DNA from: JBJXHB01 sp046160725
GTDB taxonomy: Bacteria > Pseudomonadota > Gammaproteobacteria > Burkholderiales > Burkholderiaceae_C
DNA: 10,137 nucleotides
Reading direction: 5' to 3'
NCBI GenBank assembly: GCA_046160725.1
Contig: JBJXHB010000153.1
Span: 1-10,137, forward strand
Shown: in pieces, positions 1 to 6,593 of the stretch
Layout: each line of letters opens with the position of its first letter
How positions within the stretch are numbered: the first letter of the stretch is position 1
Translations under genes and position numbers: made by a program
Notes under the pieces: model-generated
What the model saw: only the letters and a program-made list of their open reading frames with translations
Database searches by the model: none
What the model was told of the DNA's origin: nothing

Positions 1-76
1 ACTGGTCCTTGGCGTCGAAGACCATGCGCACTGCACGCTCCTGGACCTCGGGGGAGAACTTCGGGGACTTCCTCAT
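1..76 (-). CDS. IS3-family transposase OrfA, N-terminal part (partial)
   Basis: The minus strand encodes 25 residues beginning MRKSPKFSPEVQERAVRMV and continuing to the window edge. This is the familiar start of IS3-family OrfA, the small helix-turn-helix protein encoded upstream of, and usually frameshifted into, the DDE transposase OrfB. A GGAG sits five bases before the ATG, which supports this start. The helix-turn-helix recognition part and OrfB are outside the window, so activity of the element cannot be judged. OrfA would bind the terminal inverted repeats and take part in copy-paste transposition through a circular intermediate, as known for the family. Confidence 0.85.
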   Translation of the reverse strand, partial: MRKSPKFSPEVQERAVRMVFDAKDQ

Positions 77-127
77 CTTGGCTCCATTCTCAATCGAAGG
101 AGCCTCCTCAGAATCCGGGGCGGTTCA
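1..127 (-). mobile_element. IS3-family insertion sequence, one end only
   Basis: Read on the minus strand from 127, the sequence opens with TGAACCGCCCCGG, a terminus starting with TG as IS3-family elements do. A leader of about 50 bases and an orfA start at 76 follow. The last base assigned to the element is 127, because the interrupted ABC ATPase reading frame resumes at 128. The rest of the element lies left of the window, so its group, completeness and target duplication cannot be checked. If it made the usual 3-4 base duplication, ACC or ACCT at 128-131 would be the copy on this side. The IS3 assignment rests on the orfA start and the terminus together. Confidence 0.85.
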
Positions 128-537
128 ACCTGCTGATGGACATCCGGCGCGAGCAGGGCATCGCCTATCTGTTCATCTCGCACAACCTCGCGGTGATCGA
201 GCACAGCTGCGAGCGGATCGTCGTGCTGTATCTTGGCAAGGTCATGGAGATCATTCCGACCGCGCATCTGCATGCATGGCCGCTGCATCCGTACACGCGT
301 GCGTTGGTCGAGGCGATCCCGGTGCCCGATCCTGCGCTCGCGCAGGCGACCGAGCCACTTGCCGGCGAAATCCCGGACCCTGCCAATCTGCCCGCCGGCT
401 GCCGCTTCAGCAGTCGCTGCCCGCTGGCAACCGACCTCTGCCGAAGCGCCGAACCCGACCTCATCGAGCACCAGCCCGGGCACTGGATGGCCTGCCACCG
501 GCATGCCGACCTGCCCGTTCCTTCCCCCATCCATTGA
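128..537 (+). pseudogene. Oligopeptide/dipeptide ABC transporter ATPase (OppF/DppF type), C-terminal remnant
   Basis: The open frame starts at the IS boundary with NLLMDIRREQGIAYLFISHN and runs about 136 codons to TGA at 535-537. ISHN carries the H-loop histidine of ABC ATPases (usually SHD). Next come the conserved YLGKVME segment and a C-terminal oligopeptide/dipeptide HPY domain with PLHPYTRALVEAIP, GEIPDPANLPAGC and FSSRCP. Family members have about 320-340 residues. Walker A, the signature motif and Walker B are all absent, because the IS inserted just after the Walker B/D-loop region. An internal ATG at 136 could start translation but could not give a working ATPase. Its job would have been to energise import of peptides or similar solutes with two permeases and a binding protein, none of which is in the window. 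The stop is 15 bases before the next gene, implying a former operon. Confidence 0.88.
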
Positions 538-552
538 CGATTGGAGACTGAC

Positions 553-1353
553 ATGCCGCACACCATCGATGCCGCACTCGCTGACGAATACCGCCGCAAG
601 GGCTACATCTGCATTCCAGGCCTGCTGAACCACCCCGAGGTCGAGGTGCTGAACGCTGCGACCGAGCGCGTGATCGGCATGGACGGCCCGCAGGTCATGC
701 GCGAGAAGAACGGACTGCCGCACGTGATCTACGGCATGCACCTGCTGGATGCGCGCCTGTCGACGCTTGCGCACCACCCGAAGATCGTCGGGATCTGCGA
801 GCAGTTGCTGGGGAATTCGATCTACGTGCATCAGTCGCGGGTCAATGCCAAGCAGACGGGCGGCGCCATCGTGAACTGGCACCAGGACTTCGGCACCTAT
901 CACCGGGTCGATGGCGTGCCCCGGCCTGACGGCATCATGATCGCGGTGTTCCTGGACGACGTGAGTGACTACAACGCGCCGCTGATGGCGGTGCCGGGCT
1001 CGCACGTCGAGGGTGTGGTTTCGGAGGCCAGCACCGAGACCGAGGCCGAGGACCGCGATCGCGCGTCCAAGTTCCGCTACGACATCACGATGGAACGGAT
1101 GTCGGACCTGATCAGCCGCTACGGGCTCGAGCACATCACCGGCCCGGCCGGCTCCGTGGTGTTCATGAACATGCAGGTCGTGCACGGGTCGACGGTCAAT
1201 ATCACGCCGCTGCGCCGCGTGATCCTGTATCTGAACGTCTGTACGGTCGACAACTGCGGTACGGCCTACCGCCGGCCCGAATATCTCGCGGCGCGGGACT
1301 TCAGCGCCATCCTGCCTGCGGCCGAGGACTGCCTGACAACGCTGGCGACCTGA
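553..1353 (+). CDS. PhyH-family Fe(II)/2-oxoglutarate-dependent dioxygenase
   Basis: A 266-residue protein of the phytanoyl-CoA dioxygenase (PhyH) family. These enzymes hydroxylate an aliphatic carbon using O2 and 2-oxoglutarate. The iron ligands are visible: H110 and D112 in WHQDFGTYH, and H211 in QVVHGSTVN, followed by R221/R222 as the likely 2-oxoglutarate anchor. The FLDDVSDYNAPLMAVPGSH stretch (about 134-151) resembles the ectoine-hydroxylase side of the family, but no ectoine genes are nearby, so the substrate is unknown. I chose ATG at 553 over the in-frame TTG at 541 because GGAG at 543-546 is well spaced for 553 and would lie inside the coding region otherwise. The gene follows the ABC ATPase remnant by 15 bases and precedes the aldolase gene by 34 bases, so co-transcription is likely. 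All catalytic residues are present. Confidence 0.88.
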   Translation: MPHTIDAALADEYRRKGYICIPGLLNHPEVEVLNAATERVIGMDGPQVMREKNGLPHVIYGMHLLDARLSTLAHHPKIVGICEQLLGNSIYVHQSRVNAKQTGGAIVNWHQDFGTYHRVDGVPRPDGIMIAVFLDDVSDYNAPLMAVPGSHVEGVVSEASTETEAEDRDRASKFRYDITMERMSDLISRYGLEHITGPAGSVVFMNMQVVHGSTVNITPLRRVILYLNVCTVDNCGTAYRRPEYLAARDFSAILPAAEDCLTTLAT

Positions 1354-1387
1354 GCGAGCCATCACCACTTCAATTGGGAGAGTCGTC

Positions 1388-2164
1388 ATGATGCGAAGCA
1401 ATCCAGTCAAGCAGAAGCTCGCCGCGGGCGGCACCGCCTACGGCACGATGGTCTTCGAGTTCAACAGCCCGGGCCTGCCATCGGCGCTGGTGGCCGCGGG
1501 GGCCGAGTTCGCGCTCTATGACATGGAGCACAGCGGATTCACGATCGCCGACATGAAGCAGCAGTTCGCCTACTGCCGCGGCATTGGCCTGGTGCCGATC
1601 GTGCGCCCGCCGTCCAAGACCTATTCGGTGGTGGCGACCCTGCTCGATATCGGCGCCATGGGCCTGATGTTCCAGATGGTCGAGTCAGCCGAGGAGGCGG
1701 CCGAACTCGTCAGCTGGACCCGCTATCCGCCGCGTGGCCAGCGCGGCGCGATGTTCGGCGGCGCCCACGACGACTATGCGCCGGGCGACGTCGCCGAGAA
1801 GATGCGCGGTGCCGAAGACCGCACCTTCGTGCTGGCGATGATCGAGACCCGCATGGGTGCCGAGCATCTGGAGAGCATCCTGGCGGTCGATGGCGTCGAC
1901 GGCGGGCATCTCGGGCAGTTCGACCTGTCGCTGTCGCTGGGTATCCCGGCGCAGTTCGAGCGCCCGGAGATCCAGTCGACGATCGATCGGCTCACGGCCA
2001 CCTGCAAGCGGCTCGGCAAGACCGCCGCCTGCATGGCGCCCACCCTCGATACCGCACGGGACTGGCAGCGGCGCGGCTTCCGGATGATCTCCTACAGCTA
2101 CGACACCGGGCTGATGCAGGACTCGTTGAGCGCCGGCATCCGGGCGTTGAAGGCGCAGGGCTGA
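1388..2164 (+). CDS. HpcH/HpaI-family class II aldolase
   Basis: A 258-residue protein, the usual length for HpcH/HpaI aldolases. These metal-dependent enzymes cleave 2-oxo-4-hydroxy acids to pyruvate (or a related oxoacid) plus an aldehyde. The expected active-site residues fall almost at their positions in HpaI: D45 and H48 in YDMEHSGF, R73 in IVRPP, E153 in MIETR as a metal ligand, and D179 in GQFDLSLSLG as the second. The RYPPRGQRG segment at 112-120 is also typical. GGGAG at 1376-1380 serves as ribosome binding site. Start is ATG 1388, with the adjacent ATG 1391 as alternative. The exact substrate (heptanedioate, glucarate-type or other) cannot be read from sequence. Lying directly after a dioxygenase, it may cleave that enzyme's hydroxylated product or a derivative; this is inference. 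Confidence 0.9.
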   Translation: MMRSNPVKQKLAAGGTAYGTMVFEFNSPGLPSALVAAGAEFALYDMEHSGFTIADMKQQFAYCRGIGLVPIVRPPSKTYSVVATLLDIGAMGLMFQMVESAEEAAELVSWTRYPPRGQRGAMFGGAHDDYAPGDVAEKMRGAEDRTFVLAMIETRMGAEHLESILAVDGVDGGHLGQFDLSLSLGIPAQFERPEIQSTIDRLTATCKRLGKTAACMAPTLDTARDWQRRGFRMISYSYDTGLMQDSLSAGIRALKAQG

Positions 2165-2219
2165 GGCCGGGTTTGCCAGGCCGAAAATCTCGCCCATTCC
2201 CATCGACCCGCGAGACACC

Positions 2220-3932
2220 ATGTTCCGACAGAAGTACCTTGACCATGACGAGCTGCTGGCGCAGCTGCAGGCCTGGGCCGCGCAGCACCCGCAGGTGGCG
2301 CACCTGGGCAGCCTGGGCCGCAGCGCGCAGGGCCGTGACATCCCCCTGCTGACCATCGGGCGCGACCCGGACCGGCTGCGGCCGGCGGTGTGGATCGACG
2401 GCAACATGCATGCGTCGGAGGTCTGCGGCAGCAGCGTCGCGCTGGCCATCGCCGAGGACCTGCTGGCCCTGCATGCCGGCGCGGCGGAGGTCGGTGGCAA
2501 GCCCCTGGCGCCGCACCTGGCCGATGCCTTGCGCGACACGCTGTTCCATGTCGTGCCGCGCCTGTCGCCGGATGGCGCCGAGGCCGTGCTCAAGACCGGG
2601 CGCTATGTGCGGTCGAGCCCGGTCGACGATCGCAGCCATCGCGGCCATGCGCACTGGGCCTATGCGGACATCGACGGCGACGGCTTTGCCGGCGCGATGC
2701 GCCAGCAGGACCCGCAGGGCGAGCTGGTGGAGCTGCGCGGCGACGACGGCGTGCCGCTGGACCCGCCGGTGATGGTGGCGCGGCTGGCCGAGGACCCGGG
2801 CCCCTACTACAAGCTCTACCCCGAGGGCCACATCCGCAACTTCGACGGCCGCACGATACCGGCGCCGCATTTCCTGTCGGACAACCTCTACGACTTCAAC
2901 CGCAACTTTCCGTACCAGTGGGCGCCCGAGCCGCAGCAGGAGGGCGCCGGGCACTATCCCGGCAGCGCCCCCGAGACGCGGGCCGTGCTGGACTTTGCGA
3001 CGCGGCATCCGAACATCATGGTGTGGCTGAACCTGCACACCTTCGGCGGCGTGCTGATCCGGCCGCTGGGCGACAAGCCCGACGCCAAGATGAACCAGGG
3101 CGACCTGGCGATCTACGAGCAGGTCGAGGCCTGGATGACCGAGCACACCGGCTATGCCACGGTCAGCGGCTACCACGAGTTCCTGTACGAGCCGGACAAG
3201 CCGCTGCACGGCGACCTGTCGGACTATGCCTACCACCAGCGCGGTGCGCTGGCCTACGTGGTGGAGCTGTGGGACATCTTCAGGCAGCTGGGCATCGAGC
3301 GCATGAAGCCGTTCGTGGACCACTATGTCAAGTTCGGGCGCACGGAGATGCGGGCGCTGGCGGCATTCGACCGCCAGCACAACGCCGGCCGCGTCTTCAA
3401 GGCCTGGCGCCGAGTCGATCATCCGCAGCTGGGCAAAGTCGAGGTCGGTGGCTTCGACCCGCGGGTGGGCATCTGGAATCCGCCCTACGAGCGCCTGGCC
3501 GAGACCTGCCGCAACCAGAGCGCGGCCTTCCTGCGCGTCGCGGCCCTGGTGCCGCGCGTGGCGCTGGAGCTGGTGCGCCAGGAGCGCGTCGACGGCCACA
3601 TGCGCACCGAGCTGCGCATCGTCAACCGCGGCTACATGGCCACGCACGGCCTGCCGTCGGCCAAGGCGCTGCCGCATGCCGAGCCCCTGCGGCTGACGGC
3701 GCGGGCGCAGGGCGCCACGCTGCTGTCCCCGTCCGAGGCCGTGGTACAGATCGGCCACCTGGACGGCTGGGGCACCGGCCTGCATGGCGGCCCCAGCACC
3801 TTCTCGCCCTGGACGCGCGGCAACGGCCACGAGCGGTTCGTGACGCTGCTGACCCAGGGTGCCGGCACGCTGCAGGTGGAGGTGGCCAGCTGCCGCGTCG
3901 GCAACCTGTCGCTGCAGGTGACGGTGGGCTGA
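2220..3932 (+). CDS. M14-family zinc carboxypeptidase, cytoplasmic, with long C-terminal extension
   Basis: A 570-residue M14 metallocarboxypeptidase. The zinc site is complete: H64 and E67 in NMHASEV, and H273 in LNLHTF. R228 in DFNRNFP is a probable substrate-carboxylate binder, and E349 in YVVELWD is the catalytic glutamate. A D-x-D-x-D-G loop (YADIDGDGFAG, about 148-158) lies between the first two zinc ligands and the arginine. No signal peptide is seen: the N terminus MFRQKYLDHDELLAQLQAW is hydrophilic, so the enzyme probably acts in the cytoplasm on imported substrate. Residues from about 380 to 570 form an extension beyond the peptidase domain, partly beta-rich at the end. The gene starts 55 bases after the aldolase gene with only a weak GCGAGA ribosome site. 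M14 enzymes remove C-terminal residues or open amide bonds; which substrate is used here is unknown. Confidence 0.88.
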   Translation: MFRQKYLDHDELLAQLQAWAAQHPQVAHLGSLGRSAQGRDIPLLTIGRDPDRLRPAVWIDGNMHASEVCGSSVALAIAEDLLALHAGAAEVGGKPLAPHLADALRDTLFHVVPRLSPDGAEAVLKTGRYVRSSPVDDRSHRGHAHWAYADIDGDGFAGAMRQQDPQGELVELRGDDGVPLDPPVMVARLAEDPGPYYKLYPEGHIRNFDGRTIPAPHFLSDNLYDFNRNFPYQWAPEPQQEGAGHYPGSAPETRAVLDFATRHPNIMVWLNLHTFGGVLIRPLGDKPDAKMNQGDLAIYEQVEAWMTEHTGYATVSGYHEFLYEPDKPLHGDLSDYAYHQRGALAYVVELWDIFRQLGIERMKPFVDHYVKFGRTEMRALAAFDRQHNAGRVFKAWRRVDHPQLGKVEVGGFDPRVGIWNPPYERLAETCRNQSAAFLRVAALVPRVALELVRQERVDGHMRTELRIVNRGYMATHGLPSAKALPHAEPLRLTARAQGATLLSPSEAVVQIGHLDGWGTGLHGGPSTFSPWTRGNGHERFVTLLTQGAGTLQVEVASCRVGNLSLQVTVG

Positions 3933-3944
3933 AGCGGACCTGCA

Positions 3945-3962
3945 TCAGCCGAACACGGCTGA
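3945..3962. terminator. Hairpin between convergent genes, possible bidirectional terminator
   Basis: TCAGCCG and CGGCTGA form a perfect 7-pair stem with loop AACA. It sits in the 47-base gap between the stop of the M14 peptidase gene (plus) and the stop of the DUF1428 gene (minus), where a shared terminator is expected. Neither side has a T-run, so intrinsic termination would be weak. Confidence 0.4.
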
Positions 3963-3979
3963 AGGCCTGAAACGGGCGC

Positions 3980-4330
3980 CTACGCGTTCACGATGGCCTC
4001 GAAGCCGCCGTAGATCATGCGCTGGCCGTCGAAGGGCATGGGGTTGCGGTCGGGCGACAGGCGTGGATCGGCCATCACCTTGGCCATGCCGGCGTCACGT
4101 GTCGCCTTGTCGGGCCAGGCGATCCACGAGAACACGACCGTCTCGTCTGCCTTGCGCAGCACAGCGGTGTGCATCGAGTTGACCTTGCCTTCGGGCACAT
4201 CCTCGCCCCAGCACTCGACGACCGACAGGGCGCCGCACTCCTTGAACACGACAGCCGCATCCGTGGCGTGTTGGCGGAACGTCTCCTTGTTGGCGGTCGG
4301 CACGGCCAGAACAAACCCATCGACAAACAT
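3980..4330 (-). CDS. DUF1428 family protein
   Basis: A 116-residue protein starting MFVDGFVLAVPTANKETFRQ. It contains the ECWGEDVPEGK and FSWIAWPDKATRD stretches characteristic of the small DUF1428 family and ends in DGQRMIYGGFEAIV. The family is thought to adopt a ferredoxin-like fold; its biochemical role is unknown. The frame stays open 23 codons upstream, but GAGGAG seven bases before ATG 4330 clearly sets the start, giving the usual family length. The upstream pseudogene of the RibD_C/dihydrofolate-reductase family lies 65 bases away on the same strand, so the two were probably one transcript. The reading frame appears intact. It may use a promoter within or ahead of the pseudogene; none is obvious. 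Confidence 0.88.
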   Translation of the reverse strand: MFVDGFVLAVPTANKETFRQHATDAAVVFKECGALSVVECWGEDVPEGKVNSMHTAVLRKADETVVFSWIAWPDKATRDAGMAKVMADPRLSPDRNPMPFDGQRMIYGGFEAIVNA

Positions 4331-4395
4331 CACGCTTCTCCTCTTGGTGGTGGAACGCCGCCTCAGGCGCGGCAGGGGCGATCCCGGCTTCGGCC

Positions 4396-4835
4396 TCATC
4401 GCCGGGCAAAGATCAGGTGGGTGGCCAGTGGAGTGCCTTGGTGCCTGGTGCAGGCGTAGCCCAGGGCAGGGAGGTTGATCCCCTCGAAGAGCCTCTCGCC
4501 AGAGCCCAGCAGGACGGGCGAGACCGCGACATGCATCTCGTCGATCAGGCGCTCGCGAAGGTACTGCTGGATGACGTTGACACCGCCACCGATGCGGACA
4601 TCCTTGCCAGCGGCGGCCTCGCGTGCCTGTCCAAGAGCTGCCGCCATCCCTTCCGTGACGAAGTGGAAGGTGGTGCCGCCTTGCATGACCAGGGGCGCAC
4701 GCGCATGGTGGGTCAGCACGAAGACCGGCACGTGGTAGACACGGTTATCGCCCCACCAGCCGCGCCAGCTCTCGTCGGGCCAGCGCCGAATCCATCCAGC
4801 GATATCGTGAAGCTCTCGACGCGTAGCTTGGGCAT
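4396..4835 (-). pseudogene. RibD_C / dihydrofolate-reductase-family protein, internally deleted and frameshifted
   Basis: Two minus-strand frames together spell one gene. The start, MPKLRVESFTISLDGFGAGP from ATG 4835, has a good GGAG six bases ahead. The rest, RWPDESWRGWWGD through VFVLTHH, GGTTFHFVTEG, GKDVRIGGGVNVIQQYL and IDEMHVAVSPVLLGSGERLF to the stop at 4396, lies in another frame. The join is at about 4774-4787. From memory of the family, about 50-60 residues (including the segment with a conserved ILGRNMF-like motif) should sit between them, so this is a real deletion and not a one-base error. Retained sequence is 440 bases, not a multiple of three. The junction reads GGCCCGACGAGAGC, and both deletion ends plausibly carried GGCCCG, which suggests loss between short repeats. 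Relatives are presumed NADPH-dependent reductases; the product here would be non-functional. Confidence 0.85.
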
Positions 4836-5119
4836 GTTGCTCTCCGGAGTTGCGAGTGGCGGACCTGTTGGACGGTGGCGCCTCCATCCTGGTGGGGCCG
4901 CGTCCTGCTGTTGGCATGGCGGCGTCGAGCCGGGCCCAGCCAATGGCCGAAGCGTACCGCCACGCCGAGCGGCGCTCCACCTCTGGTCCCAAACCGTCTC
5001 GCGGTGTTCACGCCGATCGCCGCGACCGATGCCAGGAGCGCGGCTGTCCTTGCGCCATCATGTGGCGCGGCCCGCCCAGGGGTCCGCGCCTGGACCCGCT
5101 GCCACCTTGAGGACTCGAC
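4836..5119. other. Intergenic region between divergent genes, no gene recognised
   Basis: This 284-base stretch separates the minus-strand pseudogene start from the plus-strand cupin start. Several frames are open across it, as expected at this GC content, but none shows a recognisable family, a good ribosome site or a convincing start. It should hold promoters for both directions. I could not find a -35/-10 pair I trust. The only clear signals are the ribosome binding sites at its two ends. Confidence 0.5.
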
Positions 5120-5671
5120 ATGTCCACTCGCCCGCCCTGCATCCGCTCCACGACTGAGGTGCCCGAACACACGCATCTCTATCCGCACAGCACCGAGCGC
5201 ATGGGACCGGTGCGGCGCCTGGGCAAGGCGGCCGGCCTGGAGCGCATCGGCATCAACATCCAGCGCCTGCCGCCGGGTTGCCGGTCTTCCTGGCCGCATG
5301 CCGAGGAGAACGAGGAAGAGTTCGTCTATGTCCTCGAGGGCGAGGTCGACGCCTGGATCGATGGCCATGTCCACCGGATGCTGCCCGGCGACCTGGCGGC
5401 GTTTCCGGCCGGCACCGGCATCAGCCACTGCTTCATCAACAACACGGACTCGGATGTCGTCCTGCTGGTCGGCGGCGAGGCGCCCAAGCCAGGCAGCAGG
5501 ATCGACTACCCGCTCAACCCCTCTCGCCGAGACGACATGGACCCGTCGAACTGGTGGCACGACGTGCCCAGGCGCAATCTCGGGCCGCATGATGCGATGC
5601 CGGTGCGGCCTTCGCCCGACTCGCCTCACCTGATCGATCTTGGGCGACCGACGAATTCCAAGCCCGATTGA
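5120..5671 (+). CDS. Cupin-domain protein (Cupin_2)
   Basis: A 183-residue single-domain cupin. The first cupin motif is WPHAEENEEEFVYVLEGEV, with H60, E62 and E67 as likely metal ligands; the second histidine of the classical HxH is replaced by E62. The second motif, MLPGDLAAFPAGTGISHCFIN (about 87-107), supplies H103. Residues 1-50 precede the barrel, and a C-terminal tail of about 60 residues includes DPSNWWHDVP and RRNLGPHD. GAGGA at 5109-5113 sits about seven bases before ATG 5120. Cupins of this size range from dioxygenases to isomerases and sensors, so no reaction can be assigned. No enzyme partner is evident beside it. The gene looks intact and reads towards the membrane-protein gene 53 bases downstream. 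Confidence 0.85.
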   Translation: MSTRPPCIRSTTEVPEHTHLYPHSTERMGPVRRLGKAAGLERIGINIQRLPPGCRSSWPHAEENEEEFVYVLEGEVDAWIDGHVHRMLPGDLAAFPAGTGISHCFINNTDSDVVLLVGGEAPKPGSRIDYPLNPSRRDDMDPSNWWHDVPRRNLGPHDAMPVRPSPDSPHLIDLGRPTNSKPD

Positions 5672-5724
5672 CAAACCCGACCCTATGCGGCGCCGGGCGC
5701 GTGGCCCCTGGAGAACTCGAATGA

Positions 5725-6369
5725 GTGAGCGCCTGCATCAAGCTGCGCGGCACCGCCCAGCCTGCTGCAGCCAAGGCCGGACAGGGCCCGGGGTTGGTCA
5801 TCTGGTACTCGCGCAGTGAAGGCAGCGGCGGCAACCGAAGCTCGCTCACCAGCACCGACAACTTCGTCATCCGCGATGAGCATGGCGAGTGCGCGGTGCA
5901 CACCCGCATCACCGTCATGCGCCCGTCCGACTACACCGCCACCGAGGGCTTTCTCGACAAGAGCCGGTCATCGCGCGTCGAACAGGCCCTGTATGCCGGA
6001 GATGCCGTGTTCGCCGTCGGTGAACTGCGTCGCGACCTGCCGCGCCTGGCTGGGGTGACGGATGCGCCTTGCCAGTTGGCGCGCTACGGCGGTGTGCTAC
6101 TGGTGTCGGGCGAGTCCGAGCGTGCAACCCGGGTCTTCTTTCGCCTGTGGTCGCTGGTGCAGGCACCGCTGGCCTTGCTGTGCTTCGCCTTGCTGGGCTT
6201 CGGCAGCTGGGCCCATGTGGTGGGCTATCCGGAGGGTGAAGGAGGCCCTGCGGCGACTTTCCTGGAGTCGCTCAAGACCACCCCCTGGAAGTTCGAGGCC
6301 GGACCGGACCATCCGTTGTGGATCAAGACCCCGGCCGACGAAACCGCAAAACCACCCGGCCCTGACTGA
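5725..6369 (+). CDS. Membrane protein with possible GIDE-like domain, probably 5'-truncated
   Basis: A frame of 214 residues from GTG 5725. CIKLRGTAQPAAAKA (4-18) and DNFVIRDEHGECAVHT then VEQALYAGDAVFAVGELR (45-102) resemble the order seen in GIDE-type (E3-ligase-like) bacterial membrane proteins. In those, a G-x-A element precedes a segment with a D-x-x-G turn and a GD-x-V-x-x-G element. A single hydrophobic helix follows at about 142-165. Bacterial relatives I recall are nearer 280-300 residues with membrane helices at the N terminus, which this frame lacks. The start is awkward: TGA lies directly upstream in frame, and GGAG at 5710-5713 is 11 bases away. It fits better the ATG at 5721, which is in a different, short frame. 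The protein may be a shortened remnant. Family assignment is tentative, from pattern only. Confidence 0.5.
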   Translation: MSACIKLRGTAQPAAAKAGQGPGLVIWYSRSEGSGGNRSSLTSTDNFVIRDEHGECAVHTRITVMRPSDYTATEGFLDKSRSSRVEQALYAGDAVFAVGELRRDLPRLAGVTDAPCQLARYGGVLLVSGESERATRVFFRLWSLVQAPLALLCFALLGFGSWAHVVGYPEGEGGPAATFLESLKTTPWKFEAGPDHPLWIKTPADETAKPPGPD

Positions 6370-6593
6370 CCCGCCCAGCGCGGCACGTGTCATGGCCGTT
6401 TGGGCTGAAGGGCATGCGCCCAACAGATCTCAGCCACCTTCCAAGACCGACTCACACGCGTCGAGGGCTGTGCCCGGGCGTCATCGGGAAGGAAAAAGGG
6501 CGTTTGAAAACATGATCCTCGCGTGCCGTTGCTTGCCTTCCGGCCTGGCTGCAGGCCGAGGCGGTGGCGACCCGAGCGCACTGACGACGGCGC
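6370..6593. other. Intergenic region with a structured, possibly repeated element
   Basis: This gap lies between two convergent genes. It contains a hairpin at 6400-6423 (arms TTGGGC and GCCCAA, loop of 12 bases) and an A-rich stretch GGAAGGAAAAAGGG at 6487-6500. Another hairpin at 6541-6558 is listed separately. The minus strand is open for 63 codons (6390-6581), with internal peptide SWKVAEICWAHA. It has no ribosome site or domain, so I do not call it a gene. I have the impression that this peptide recurs in translated intergenic DNA of other Burkholderiales, which would mark a dispersed non-coding element, but that is memory and not evidence from this window. Confidence 0.35.
6541..6558. 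terminator. Hairpin downstream of the short-chain dehydrogenase gene
   Basis: CGGCCTG and CAGGCCG form a perfect 7-pair GC-rich stem with loop GCTG. It lies about 35 bases beyond the minus-strand stop codon of the dehydrogenase gene, a suitable place for its terminator. No T-run follows on the minus strand, so support is positional and structural only. Confidence 0.35.

Noticed and set aside
1..537. Continuous open frame from the window edge through the IS end into the ATPase remnant
   Set aside because: The part over the IS is antisense to orfA, has no start codon with a ribosome site, and no protein character. The openness follows from high GC content.
553..1353. Assignment of the dioxygenase as ectoine hydroxylase
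   Set aside because: The similarity covers general PhyH motifs only, and no ectoine synthesis or uptake genes lie nearby.
73..1434. Long minus-strand open frame of 453 codons over the dioxygenase gene
   Set aside because: It is a mirror of well-supported plus-strand genes, runs across the IS boundary, and shows no domain, only His/Arg/Val-rich antisense composition.
1992..3830. Minus-strand open frame of 612 codons opposite the M14 peptidase
   Set aside because: The opposite strand has a complete M14 active site; this frame is its antisense shadow caused by GC-biased codon positions.
4745..5674. Minus-strand open frame of 309 codons opposite the cupin gene
   Set aside because: It covers a clear cupin gene, the divergent intergenic region and the pseudogene start, with no recognisable family.
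6390..6581. 63-codon minus-strand open frame containing SWKVAEICWAHA, considered as a small protein
   Set aside because: No ribosome binding site, domain or signal sequence; structure in the DNA suggests a non-coding element if it is anything. Kept as a finding, not as a gene.
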